Source: Pterobdella sp. o SKG-2022 (taxonomy: Eukaryota > Annelida > Clitellata > Hirudinida > Piscicolidae). Taken from it: a DNA stretch of 64,000 bases. The stretch spans positions 1,225,172 through 1,289,171 of the forward strand of contig OZ038323.1 of the NCBI GenBank assembly GCA_964035795.1, read 5' to 3'. Below are positions 40,148 to 60,300 of the stretch, in pieces. Position 1 is the first letter of the stretch, and each line of letters starts with the position of its first letter. A program made the position numbers and the translations under genes. Below the pieces are notes generated by a model that saw only the letters and a list, made by a program, of their open reading frames with translations, ran no database searches and had not been told where the DNA came from.

Positions 40148-40800
40148 GATATCTCATGCAGATGACACCATAATAACATTGTCCCACCTCTCAGCAGGCA
40201 TTCAAAACCTCCGTCCATATTTCAATGAGTTTCATTATTGGACTCATTGAAATAAAAACTAATCAACGCATCCTAACCCAGAACCATTAATAGTTCTATG
40301 CTTAATAAATTTGGTTTAAATTTTGATCCAAAACCAAAATACTCTTCCCGCTCGAACAAACCATCATCGAACACTAACGCCATCCAAGAAACCATTCACT
40401 CTCAAACCCTGAAACACCGGGAATATAACAGGGTTTTTTTGAAGCATCAGAACTCAACACCTGCAAAAATTTTCTCACTTCAAAACCAATACAACATCAC
40501 CTTCATCACATCCACCCTACCTGTCCACTCTGCCACCCACACCTGCCCACTCTGCCACCCCACATGCTCATTTTAATACCCAACTTTCTGGCATCCTTCT
40601 CTTCATCTAGGCCAATATCAGCTCTGAGTCAAAAGTCTATGAAGTTCATGAAAGCAACAGAGTACTTCAAGATGCAGGGTCAAACGATAAGAGTCAGGGT
40701 GTAAATGACCTGCATACCACATGTTTCAGTGATCACCACCTGACACCCACCAACACCCTTCTACCACGCATCCATCCTCAAAAGTGCAAAACTCATCAGC
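40148..40800 (+). mobile_element. Jockey-like LINE RT C-terminal fragment
   Basis: HADDTIITLSHLSAGIQNLR (40155, catalytic ADD) is followed by PYFNEFHYW, and later NRVFLKHQNSTPAKIFSLQN and ATHTCPLCHPTCSF (40410-40575), a CPxC..H-type finger at the RT end. Stops and an internal deletion between the two parts make it inactive. Confidence 0.65.
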
Positions 40801-41189
40801 TGGTCCCTTAAGCACTAAGCAATCGTGCATGCTCATCCATGCAACCTATGTTCTTATTGTTATTGGTGTTGTTATTGGCTTTATTTTTTTTTTATTGTTA
40901 TTGGTTTTTTTTTATTATTGTTGTTGTTGCTATTATTTTTGTTATTTTTATTGAAATTATTCACGTTCTCGTTAGTGTCCTTTCTTCATTTCCACAGTAT
41001 TCTACTTGTTTTTTTTGCAATTAACATTTAAATCATCGAAATTGAAAATGAATGGTCGGAACTTTCATACAATGAATAAAAAAGTAAAATATCAGACGAT
41101 GAAATAATATTGATGACAACAAAGGCGATCAAAATGATTTTTGTAATGATAAAAAATAATAATATAACAATAATGAGATAAGATTGATA

Positions 41190-41281
41190 CAAACAAACAA
41201 ACAAACAAACAAACAAACAAACAAACAAACAAACAAACAAACAAACAAACAAACAAACAAACAAACAAAAAACAAACAAAC
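41190..41281 (+). repeat. (CAAA)n microsatellite
   Basis: About 90 bases of CAAA units. It lies directly downstream of the T-box-ending exon of the minus-strand Tbx20-like gene. Confidence 0.97.
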
Positions 41282-41289
41282 AGACGAGT

Positions 41290-48748
<7,459 letters not shown>

Positions 48749-51700
48749 ATTTTTTTAAAATATTTATTCAAAAAACAAGCAAAATATATGACTCAAACCA
48801 AAACGGTAAACGCCATTTAAACAGTCTCTTTTAGCCAATCAGATTCAAGGAAACTTTTTGAGCTCTCTCATTGGTTGAAATGCGTTTGACAACTTTGAAC
48901 ATTGTCTTCACATAGAGCACCAGTCTTATTATTGATATTATTTGATCTGCATGTTCTTGTTGTTATTTTTATGTTTGTTATTTGTATCCTATTATTGTGA
49001 TGTTGATGATTATTATTTGCATTTTTCCACAATTATGATAATTCAAAAACTATTTCGAAGTTTATATTTTTCAAGTTTTGTTTCGCCACCAACTGCTTTC
49101 AACTTCTCAGCATGTTTTTATACCACATTAATTTTGCCTCTCATAATTCGGATATGTTTATTTCTGCTTTTCTATATGTAGCCATTACTTCTATTAATGA
49201 ATATTTTTTGAGCACTTCTGAAGCGAATTTGTTTGTAAATTGTGCGCTATAAAAATTTCAATAAATATAAAAATAAGATTTATTCCTCTTTTTTTATCCT
49301 TTTTATTATTAGGATTACTATTATCAGGAATTTTGTTGATTTTTGGAAGCTTTATCATTTTTGTTATTATGATTTCCATTATTATTATTTCCATTATAAT
49401 GAATATCATGATAACAATAATAATAATAATTATTATTATTATTTTCACTATTTTTATTTTCACTATTTTTATTTTCACTATTTTTATTTTTATGATGATT
49501 ATTATTGTGCTTATGCTCGATCACAGTTTCACGCCTAGAGCACCCGCCGTGTTCAGTGTCAATGTTCTTTTATTGTTGTTTATTATGTCTTCATTCAATT
49601 TTTTTTTATTCTCATTTTAATTTCGATTTTTTAATTTTATTTATTAACGTTATCCAATAGTTTCACTTTTATTTATCACATTCCATATTGTTTGGAGCTG
49701 TTCACCAAATTACTTGCATAACATATCTGTTTGCATTTTTTCAATTTCTTCTTTTTTTGACATTTAGTAAACTATATTTATCAACTCTTGTTTTGAAATT
49801 TTTCAACTAAACCATCTCTTTCAAACACATCTTTCCACCATCTTTGATTCACATCACCATTTTTTTATCTTTCATTCATTCTTTTTTCTCCAACTCTTAC
49901 ATCTTTTTTTTTATTTATTTTTTTTCTATCTGTTATCCATTTTTTTCTATCCATCACTCATCCTTCTTTCCATCCATCTCCCTTACGAGTTGCAGAGTCT
50001 CACTGGAGCAAGAGGGGGTGTGCCTGTGGAGTGTTAATCAAACGTCTGTCGATGCTCTAATGCTTCTTTAATTTCAAGGTGCTTGTTGCGGGTGTTTCAA
50101 TTTGAAAGTGTTTGTCTTCTTAACGTTATGCAGAAATTGATGAGTGATAGTGTGAATGTATGAATTGATGAATGAGTGAATTGAAGAATGATTCATTTGA
50201 TGAGAGATAAATGAATGGCTAAAATGAATTGATGATATTATTAATAAATGAATTTATTAATAGATGAATTAGGAATGAATGAATGAGTGAATTTGTTGCT
50301 GGATGTACAATTGAATGAGAGGATAGATGGTTAAATGCATGCATGCCTGGGTGAATGCATGGATGTATTCGTAAGCAGATAGATGGGTGGATGGATGCAT
50401 GTATAAATGGATGGGTGCGAGATAGATGAATCAATTGACGAATTAGTGATGATCAGTACAAAGTTTATAAAAGAATATTGAAATTTTAAAGTAAAAACAT
50501 CTTCGAGTGAAGAGAAACTGACTTGCCGATTTCTTTCATTTTCTCCACAAACTTTCTGCAATAAATAGTCTCGGTTTTAACTTCGTCATTTATTTGTTTC
50601 AATATATTGAAGACAATAATTCTTTTATAGAATTAATTTTATCTTTAGAAAAATAAGTTTCAGGACACTGACGCCCCTTTTTTCAGCAACATCATCCTGC
50701 CTCTCATGCAAGTCCCACCTTTGTCCCTCTGCTCAATGCCTCACCTTATGATGAATGTTAATGAACCTTTGTTACATCTTCGAAGTGTGAACAGTCTGGA
50801 CACACTTTCTTACATAGAACACAATTGATAGAAGTATGAGGCATCAAAACTATCATCAATGCTTCATCAATGCTGCTGTGTTAATAAACTTTTTCGAAAT
50901 CTCTCATGATTCAGTAACTAGAGACTTAAAAAGACCATCATTCAAACATGGAATAACTCACTGCTCCAAATTGTCATTGCACGATGAGGGTGCATCAAAG
51001 TGGGAAAAAATTTCAAGAGTTTAATTTCATTCCTTCAAAAAGAAAAAAATGTGTATTTCTCTCGTGCCACCACAATCCGATCATGCTTGATTCTGCAATT
51101 ATGAACAGACTTGTTTCTTGTTTGAAAATTTTTTCAGAAATGAGATAAATTCCTAACAAACTTTTTAAAAAAGTGGTTGAAGCATTTATGAGAGTTTCAA
51201 CTTTTTGATTTTGAAATGAGAGTTTCAGCATTAAAGTTCAAGACACATAAGACCACAGCAAAAGCTACATGCTGTAAACTGTTGTTGGTTTAATACATGT
51301 TTTATTCCACTGATTCTACAAAAGACAACTTTTGGCCCCCGAGACCTCATCAGTTTGTCTCACTCCACATTTGGAACTGATGTTGAAGAAAAGTTTTTAT
51401 ACTGCTCATAGTTATCAAAAAATTTTGAACTCAACAAAATCTTATCGAAATATTCGAAATATTATTTGAGGTGAGAGATGGTGATTTGTGTTGAATGGGA
51501 GATGGCGGATGGTTTGTGTTGAATGGTGGATTTTGGGTGGTGAATGACGAGTTTTGAAAAAAAAATAAACATATGACATGACAAACCAGAACACTCAAAA
51601 GAGATGGAAATTAAAATGATTATATAAAATAGTGATCAATCAGAGCACAAGAACAAGACTGATGAACGGTAGTCAGACATAAAAATGAGGCAAAGATAGA

Positions 51701-52021
51701 CACCCAAAACTCTTGATTTCAAACCCCCTCAAAAGCCCGTATGGCTCGAGGGTGGTAGATAAGAGTTGCATTTTTGTCACTAATGAGTTGAATGCGACAA
51801 ATACTGAATGTTTGAAATTTGGCAACATTTCCAAGTTAAAAAACTGTACTGTACATGTGCACGACAAATGTTTGAGAGTATTATTTTAAAGTTTAACTTA
51901 ATTGAAGCAGAAATTCAAAAATTCATGAAAACCCGAAATAGTTAAAAATATTTCAGCTGTTTGAAGGTTTGAGGTTTTAAATCGAGTTTTTGGGAGTCTA
52001 CCTGCGTGAAGTATTATTTAC
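48749..52021. other. Intergenic region upstream of Tbx20
   Basis: No gene recognised. 49330-49500 is AT-rich with three 17-base units (TTTTCACTATTTTTATT). 50140-50440 is built of GAATGAATGGATG-like tetranucleotide derivatives. 51270-51420 holds a GC-richer patch without a coding frame I can support. Confidence 0.5.
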
Positions 52022-52962
52022 CTATCAACAAGAGCTACAAGGCCTTGAGATGCTGTAATCTTGTGTGTGAGTGGAGGAAAATAGGGAAGAGCATGAAGAT
52101 GAGAAGAAAGAGGAAAAAGAGGACTAGGGGAATGAGAGGGAGGATCGTAGTCTTGATCGTGTTGTGATGGTGGTGGAAAGTTGGAGAAGTGGTTGTGTGA
52201 ATGTTGATGAGTTAGATGTCTATTTTGAGTTTCTTCCTTCTGCATCTTTTGTTGCAAAGGTTGGTGTGAATGTGTTTGTGAGTGTGGGTTTGTGTGAAAA
52301 TGTGTGATTATTTGTGTATCAGAATTTGAGTAATTATGCATTAGTTTTTCAGGGTCGGCATGTGTGTATATCTGTTTGTAGGTGTGTGCGTGTGTAAAAG
52401 GATGCTGGTTGGCTTGGTGGTGTGTTTGTTGGTGGTGCTGGTCGAAATGATTGTATGCTGGACTGTAATATTGTTGAAGTTGATGATGATGTAGTTGTTG
52501 ATGTTGTTGTAGTTGTTGAGGATGGTGTAGTTGACATAGTTGTTGTTGTTGTTGATATTTTGGTTGTTGTTGTTGACGTTGATAATCATATCCAACAGAA
52601 CTGTTGAATTTTTGTTTATCCAAAGTCTGTTGAGGAATATTTTGGATAAATGAAATAGTACAAAAACATTATCTTGACAACATTTTGTTGCTTTTAGCGC
52701 TCTACAACGGAGTTTTATTAACGAGAAGAAGCTGAAAATAATCCTTGCGGAAGATAATCACAAAAAACAAGTTAATGAACTGTAAAAGAAAAAACAGCTT
52801 ATGAGCTTAAATAAAAAATGAAGTTGTAAGCACGAGAGGCAAAAAGAGGTCGAGAAGTGAGAGTTTGCGAACCTGCCTAGTGAAGGTGTGAGAGTAGTCG
52901 AAGCTGTGTGGGTCCATTATTCCGAAACGATCAAAGTTTTCCAAGTTTATATGGAGAGTAAA
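52022..52962 (-). CDS. Gln/His-rich protein, two internal exons, unrecognised
   Basis: I do not recognise the family. Exon a (52962-52873) has acceptor CTTTAG and encodes FTLHINLENFDRFGIM then DPHSFDYSHTFTRQ, ending at a GT donor in phase 0. Exon b (52626-52022) has acceptor CAACAG and runs 201 codons in phase: a Gln-rich start, His/Gln repeats, then Ser/Pro/His text (HNHFSNFPPPSQHDQDYDPP), ending at the donor GTAAAT. Neither exon has its own proper start. The folded-looking 30-residue exon joined in phase to the low-complexity exon makes this more than a chance ORF. Flanking exons were not found. It could be a regulatory protein, but that is only suggested by the composition. Confidence 0.45.
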
Positions 52963-53199
52963 CTAAAGCATTATAAATTACCCTGCTGTATTTATTTGTT
53001 TAAGAATATTCAAAAAATGTATTGTCTCCATTAGGACTATGAGAGAAATGAAAGCGTGGTGGAAAAACAGCTTAAATACTAAAAATAGGTTATCAATTGT
53101 TCATATGCAAGTAAGCATACAAGATTGTGCTAGTGATAATGTTTCACGAACAATTAATTAATGGAGTTGAAAACATATATAGAGAATCATATAGTATAT

Positions 53200-53360
53200 A
53201 GATGGATGGATGAATAGATGGATTGATGGATGGATGGATGGATGGATGGATGGATGGATGGATGGATGGATGGATGGATGGATGGATGGATTGATGGATG
53301 GATAGATGGATGGATAGATGGATGGATAGATGGATGGATGGATGGATGGAAGAATGGATG
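53200..53360 (+). repeat. (GGAT)n tetranucleotide repeat
   Basis: GATGGATG units with occasional GATA variants. Frames read as repeating MDGW/HPSI text and are not genes. Confidence 0.97.
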
Positions 53361-53674
53361 CATAGCCTTGTTGCAAGACGTATATAAGTTCATCACAGCT
53401 CTCATGCACTTGTTTTCTTCGAGCTTCAATGCTTTTTTTGTTTTGAAATAACAATAATTTTTTTCTTAGATGAAGGAAAAAGTAATGAAGTTGTTTTAAA
53501 TGATATTTTCGTTGAAGGAATCTGATCCTTATGATACAATATGCATGAGCAAACGTTGTATGAGTAGAGTTGGATGTGAAATAATATGCAAAACATGTTG
53601 TTTGAAAATAAGTTAATAATCAGGCAATCTGAATATTTTCTGAAATGTTCAAAACACACACTACATTAGACATT

Positions 53675-53905
53675 AAACCTCACGCACAAAAACCTCACGC
53701 ACAAAAAACTCATGCACAAAAACCTCACGCACAAAAACCTCACACACAAAGACCTCACGCACAAAAACCTCACGCACAAAAATCTCACGCACAAAACCTC
53801 ATACACAAAGACCTCACGCACAAAAACCTCACGCACAAAAACCTCACGCACAAAAATCTCACGCACAAAACCTCATACACAAAAACCTCACACACAAAAA
53901 TCTCA
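53675..53905 (+). repeat. 15-16-bp minisatellite (CTCACGCACAAAAAC)
   Basis: About fifteen units of CTCACGCACAAAAAC with small variants (CTCATACACAAAGAC). A higher-order pattern is visible: the run AAATCTCACGCACAAAACCTCATACAC occurs twice. Open frames on both strands are repeat artefacts. Confidence 0.9.
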
Positions 53906-54019
53906 GCCACTTTATGAACTTGTATGTTCAATGAAAAAGTATAACCCTCTATTAGTCCACAACATTTCGTGGCTCTACAGCGCAATTACTGAAACAGAGA
54001 TAGGACTATGATAAAGTTA

Positions 54020-54560
54020 TCTGATGCTGTTATATGTTGTTATATGATCTTGTTATATGATCTTGTTATATGTTTTTATATGATATTGTTATGTAATCTT
54101 GTTATATGTTGTTATATGATCTTGTTATATTTTGTTATATGACCTTGCTATATGTTGTTATAGGATGTTGTTATGTAATCTTGTTATACTTTGTTATATT
54201 ATCTTGTTATATTTTGTTATATGATCTTGCTATGTGTTGTTATATGATGTTGTTATGTAATCTTGTTATACGTCTTATATTATTTTCTTATATTTTGTTA
54301 TATGATGTTGTTATAAGATGTTGTTTAATGATGTTGTGATATGATCTTGTTATATTTTTTAATATGATGTTTTTATATGATTTTGTTATATTTTGTTATA
54401 TGATGTTGCTATATGCTCTTTTTATATGTTGTTATATGATGTTTTTATGGGATCTTTTTATATGTTGTTATATTTTCTTGTTATATGTTGCTGTTATATG
54501 ATGTTGTTACATGATCTTGTTATATTATGTTGTTACATGATCTTTTTATGATGTTGTGAG
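54020..54560 (+). repeat. AT-rich minisatellite (TTGTTATATGATC)
   Basis: More than 500 bases of imperfect TTGTTATATGATC and TTGTTATATGATG units, some with TATGTTG linkers. No stable coding frame. Confidence 0.9.
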
Positions 54561-54866
54561 CATGACTTCCGCCGCTTCCTCATGACGGCATCAAACTCCA
54601 TTTTCTCAACATAGGCCTAATCTTATGTGGACTTTTTTCAAATAAAATTTTATTTTATGGCTATCAAATTATATCATAAGGAATTAATTTATTCCTCAAA
54701 GTAATGTCTACATTGACGTCACGACATAACAATGAAAAATTCACTTTTCAGTGTTTTGCCTCGCAAACACGCATTTATTGGAGTTTCAAGTTTCATAATA
54801 TAATGAAAATGAATAATATATAGATATAATATGAACTATAACATAATTATATACAATTCAATAAAA

Positions 54867-57051
54867 ATGAATACTGTTTTTCTCATGGTACTCATTCTTT
54901 CTGGCTTGACAAAAGGTAATTCTCATCATAATTTTTATACCCCCCTCCTTTCATCATCCCTCTTGTACCCCCGATGCTTCTTCTTCATACTCATTACTAG
55001 TTTTAGTTGTATTACATTTAAATTCATAAACTTACTTAAATAAACTATTCTCTAGTTTTTTGGTCTTTTACCTTGAAACATCATCTAGCAAAATAAATAT
55101 TGTTCTCCTTTTCTTCATTTTTTTCTTTCTCTTCATTTTTCTCTTCTTTTTCACAGACAGCTCAGCAAATTTGATGACTCACCCACTGCACATATTTCCA
55201 GCTCAGCCACCAATCAATGGCATATCAAGTTCTGTGCACACTGTGAGATGTTGCAACACTTTTGACAATAATGGTTTCCAATGTGAAATACAAAATGAAG
55301 ATACGGTAATCACAAAGTAGCCATTGCTTATTATCTTGCAATATTTAATTCATAGTCTTCAAAGAATTGATCATTTAATTTGTTTGGAACTGAATAGAAA
55401 AAATTTTTTCATTTGAAAAACTTTTGTTTCTCTTAACAAATATTTGATTGTGTGGATAGTTCAACTTTATCATTACTTGTGATGCTACAGCGCCCTGAAC
55501 AAAAGTGATTTGTTGCACTGTGGCCCTATGAAGAAGGCCATTAATGCTTCACAATTTTTTGACTGCACCACGTTGAACCTGAAATTGGACGATATTATGA
55601 AGGCTTCCAGAATTTTCTGTCTGAAAAACATCTATAGAATCAATTCAATCTTCACTCTCCCTTCCTATTTTTTCATCAGAAGTTTGACTTAGTTTCATTA
55701 AAAATTATTTTATGGGCTTTTAAAACTTTTAAATACAAATTAAATAAAAAATTCATCACTTATAACAACCATCAACCAGCGGAACCTGATCATTGTAACA
55801 TAACCTCAAAAAAAATGCAAAACGACGTGAATTTCATATGCCAAAGTACATTTGAGCTGCTGTTCCTTTTCGCCTGGGATCGTTTGAAAGTTGCAGCAAA
55901 GTTTGCAATATTTTTTTATAGAAGCATTCGAGTTTGTTCATATAGCTCAAACATGAAATACAAAAAAAGAATCAAAGTTATAATGTTAATGTTGTGATAT
56001 TAATAGTCTGAAAGGCTAGATAGACGCAGAGCTTTGAAATATTAACCTAGCTTAGTATTGTTTCATTGTCTTTGACTCATCACCCAGTGCCATAAAAAAT
56101 CTTCCTTGGTTCTTCCAATGCTACTCCCAAGCCCACCAAATCAACGTTTTATTTGTTTATTACATTGATATCATTATTATTTTCAGAGTCTCACTAACAT
56201 GACCTTTACAGGAATTATTTGACCCTTTGATCTTCTATAGCCAAGATAACCTTAACATAATAGGAGACAAGTTCAGATTAATTAGGTACTGATACAAACA
56301 CTCTTCATATTGCTTTATGGTTTTTAACATCATTTGTTTGCAGTACTTTCACTCTAAACACGAAAAACCTTTTACGGCAAAAAGTTAAGCCGCTGATATA
56401 TTGTCGTCCAGGACTGAGGAATCACCACTTCATCAACTATGTGCAGATTCCTCACTACTACACCGCCAATCTCAACTTCAGCCTGTTCAGCAACTCAATC
56501 ACAGGTTGCTTAAATTTTTCACCGTTCGTAGATTGACATCATTCCTTCATCAACAGGGACACGAATCAATTGTATATGCACCTCGTGCAGCAAGATGTAT
56601 AGATTTTTATCTTTCGAAAAGTATTTCATGGAAATCACGTGTTTTATGTCTTTCAAAGCAAAAAATGCTGAAACACTTGAGGTTGCTCTCAAAGGGGGGG
56701 AAGGATATGGGTTCGATTGCTCTTGGAAGGCAGAGCTGTTGGATGATCCAAAAGCCCAAGGACTTGGGTACCACTACGCGTTTGAACAAGGGGAGACTCT
56801 GCATCGGAGTTTAAAATCGTTGAAAGAATTCAGTGTGGCAATGTTCGTTCAACTTTTTCACTCCATTTGTTTTTGCTGAAATATTGAAAGCAAACTTCTT
56901 AAAACTGAGTTCATAAAATTGTATGCGTTAATACAAACAGACGTGGTGTGTTAAAGATGGTGCCTTACCAAAAAGTGAAAGGACCAATTATGTGCCACCC
57001 AATTTGGCCCCTCCTTATGAACCCCAGCCACAAAGTCTTTTGGTACTCTGA
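54867..57051 (+). CDS. Unrecognised eight-exon secreted or membrane protein
   Basis: I do not recognise this family. Exons: 54867-54915 (signal peptide MNTVFLMVLILSGLTK), 55157-55316 (VRCCNTFDNNGFQCEIQ), 55491-55681 (LLHCGPMKKAINASQFFDCT), 55780-55889 (HCNITSKKMQNDVNFICQST), 56212-56285 (ELFDPLIFYSQDNLNIIG), 56344-56504 (LIYCRPGLRNHHFINYVQIP), 56557-56834 (GFDCSWKAELLDDPKAQGLG) and 56941-57051 (TWCVKDGALPKS, then VPPNLAPPYEPQ, stop). Every junction agrees in phase; 1134 bases, 377 residues. Several Cys and N-glycosylation sequons suggest an extracellular protein. No clear membrane segment was found, although the end carries PPxY (APPYEP). Some donors (55317, 55682, 56835) are weak, so the exon set may be partly wrong. 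It ends 260 bases before the GALNT start. Confidence 0.5.
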
Positions 57052-57310
57052 ATTTCTGGTTTCAGTGTGATAGTTCACTAGTCAAAAATATGGATTTTTC
57101 TGATTTATGACAATATGAACGCTGTGAAGTTTTATGATCGCTTTAATAGAATTTTTATCTTTTCAATTACATTCTGGATCGATTTTTATTGTTTGAAAAC
57201 TTTACCCTTTGATATATGTTTTTTTTGGTTTAAAATAAAATGAGTTTAGAAGTTTGTTTCAAAATTAGTCTAACCAAATATGTCGTCATAAAACTTTTAA
57301 TAATACCAAA

Positions 57311-60300
57311 ATGGAAAAAGGAGCCAAAGAATTTCGGGATTTTATCTCAGCAGTTCTTATCGTTCTTTTTTTGATTTATTTTCTAAATGTTTATATTCTG
57401 GAATCGTTTTTATTTAGAGGGTAAGTTTTATTTCTACGCTAGATGTCAGTTAAATAGCACCTACTACTTATTGATTTTAATTTATTTGATCACTAGAATG
57501 CCTAAAGATGCTGGAGATACGGAAGGTTAGTTAAGTCTTATACTTTCAGCTCAAAAGTTTTGACCATAATTAGAATACTTAATTATTAATGGTACTGCTA
57601 TTCAATTAACATTGAAAATTTTTTTTCTTCTATGAATATAAAACAAACGGAGAGTGTTATGAATAGTGTTAAACACTGCAGTTGAAAAGGCGTCAAAGCT
57701 TGAAAGATCGAGAAAGTACGAGAGATTAAGTAAAGAAGAGCAAAAGCTCTGGAATGAAGGTTTTAGCTGTCATTCATTTTTTTATATGTTTTTGTTTGTA
57801 ACGCTGATTTTCTCTTTTTAATTGAATATTAATTTTTATGTTTATAATATTTAAATAGGAAATTATTAACTCTCTTATATATCGAAATATCTTCAAATTG
57901 GGATGAGTTTATTTTAGAAGAATGCTAATAGAGTAGACATATAGAAAATTTTAGTTTTGTTGCCATGAAAGTGAAAATTCTCATACGATGCCCTATTGAA
58001 TTGAGTAATAAAAAAATTTAGTACTGAATTTTCATGATTCCAATGCGTAGTAAACTTGTAAAAATGGACAAAATGCAAAAAAATGATGAGATGTCATTTG
58101 TGAAGGATGGGCGGAGCACAACTTCAACCAGTTCATCAGTGACCTCACTCCTCTTAACCGAACCAATCCAGATCCCAGAGACCCTCTGTGAGATATGGTG
58201 CTCATAAAATGATAAGACACTGACGATCGTATTTTTCATCACTGTTATTGAAATAAAACATAACAATTAAAATATTTAATATTTATCAAACAATATAATT
58301 GTTGCATTCACTTTTCGAAAGTTTCAAATTTTTCATGTTAGAATATTATTGTTCTTCATGAAAATAGTCATAAATAATCTAAATTAATGCCATATTAATG
58401 TCATAAGACCATTCAACATCCATTCGACCACCTAAGTCAACATTGCAAGCTTTCAAAAGATGTAAACAACAACGTTATACGACCAAAACAGTTGCAAGGC
58501 ACAACCATTCCTAAATTCTTCTCGACGTTTGCAGTCTGTGGACATCATAATCATCTTCCACAACGAAGCATGGTCAACCTTGCTACGCACCATCCACTCA
58601 ACCATCAACAACACACCCCCCCACCTCCTTCATTCCATCATTCTGGTGGACGACTTCTCATACCATTGTGAGTGTTGTGGTCATGTGCTTGTGGTTCTTC
58701 AATTTGTAATTGTTGTTGCAGCTCACTTGAAGAAGCCCTTGCAAGAGTATTTGAAGAAGCATTTCAAACAGGTCATCCTTTTTTTTTTGGGTGATTAACA
58801 TTATTTCAACACTAATTTTTAAAAAACTGTTCATTTTCATTTTGTAAATTTATGTTTTTAAACTTGTTTTTATGCAGAAAGTGAAATTGGAGAGATCAAA
58901 AAGAAGGTTGGGAGTGGCAGGGGCAAGAGTGAGGGGCGTAGAGTTGAGCTCTGTTGATGTTCTTGTCTTTCTTGATTCTCACTGCGAATGCACAGTAGGT
59001 GAGTGAATGCATAAAACTCAACCTCACCAAATCATCACCAAACTTCTCTCAGGCTGGCTAGAACCACTCTTACATCAACTTCTTCTCAACGAGAAATCCA
59101 TCGCTGTACCTACTGTAGACATTATCGACAAGGAAACTTTTGAATACCTTTATGACCAGTACCCAGATAACCTCCCTAGTGACCAATACGGTGTCTGGGT
59201 CGGAGGCTTCACGTGGGAGCTCGATTTTGATTGGATTTTCATTTCAGCCAAACAGGATCTCCGTGTAAAGTCTCATGTGCAAGCAATCAAGTTAGGGGCT
59301 GCATAGTTCTTCATGTTGAGCATGGTTGTGATTAACAACTGTGCATTTTTGATGGTAGAAGATCGCAAGCCAAGCATGAAGTTCAAAATTACTTCAAAAC
59401 AAATAATTTGTTCATAAAGCTTGAAGCAAGTGTGTCATTGATAAATACGTCAATAATGCTACACTTGTAATGAAAAGCTTGGGACTTTACGCATCTATGT
59501 AAGTTAAGCCTGAAATGCATGTGATTTTGGTAATGCAGTAGGTATGTTTCATAAATTGTCAAAAAGACTGTTCAGTCATTTTAAAATTTAAAATTTCATA
59601 AGTTAAAGTAAACTTTTTTCAGTCTTAAATTATTACTTGCCTCTTTAAAGCATCATGTTGAACTCATTATACCAGCATCAACTAATATCTTCTACTCTCA
59701 TTCACTCCCACTCCATCACTATCACCACCATCAAACACTACCGCTCTTAACCACCACCTCACCATCATTATTCATCACCACAACTTCACCACCACCATTT
59801 CATTACCTCCATCAAACACCCTTATTTTTAGGTCACCAACCATGCCAGGAGGATTGTTCGCTATAAGAAAAGACTTCTTCATACAACTAGGACTGTACAA
59901 TAAACACTTTAAAATATGGGGAGGTGAAAACCTCGAAATCTCCTTCAAAGTAACAATTATTTTCTTCTCCATGCATCATTATTCATGTATGTCACTCACA
60001 GACGTGGATGTGTGGAGGGCAGATTTTGCAGTGCCCGTGTTCCCACGTGGGCCACCTCTTCAGATACAACGCACCTTACCCAATCCACAAGCAGGCTTCT
60101 CTTTTTTATCATTAAACTTTTCTAACAAAAACCAAGTTTTTGAGTGTGAACTACAAAAATTTACATTGATTCTATGTAATTGAACGTCTAAAAATTCAGT
60201 TTTTCAATTTTTTTTACAAAATGGCGGCTGTTTTGTATGAAGCAACAATGCTCTTCAATAAAACCTAATGTTGACTTGGGCGTGATACATCAATCATAAT

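Noticed and set aside
53158..53454. IHPS-repeat protein
   Set aside because: GGAT tetranucleotide repeat read in frame; no splice or start context.
53645..54011. Repeat protein with LTHKN or QKPHA units on plus and VREVF on minus
   Set aside because: The 15-base minisatellite is open on both strands, so openness is not evidence for coding. The repeats look more like tandem-array drift than a CRISPR array: there are no unique spacers.
56401..56814. 137-codon plus ORF
   Set aside because: It runs through a likely intron in a different frame from the phase-consistent exons at 56344-56504 and 56557-56834. Kept as a possible alternative only.
59007..59052. Upstream start at 59007 for the GALNT ORF
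   Set aside because: It is intron sequence; the conserved GWLEPLL begins right after the AG at 59052.
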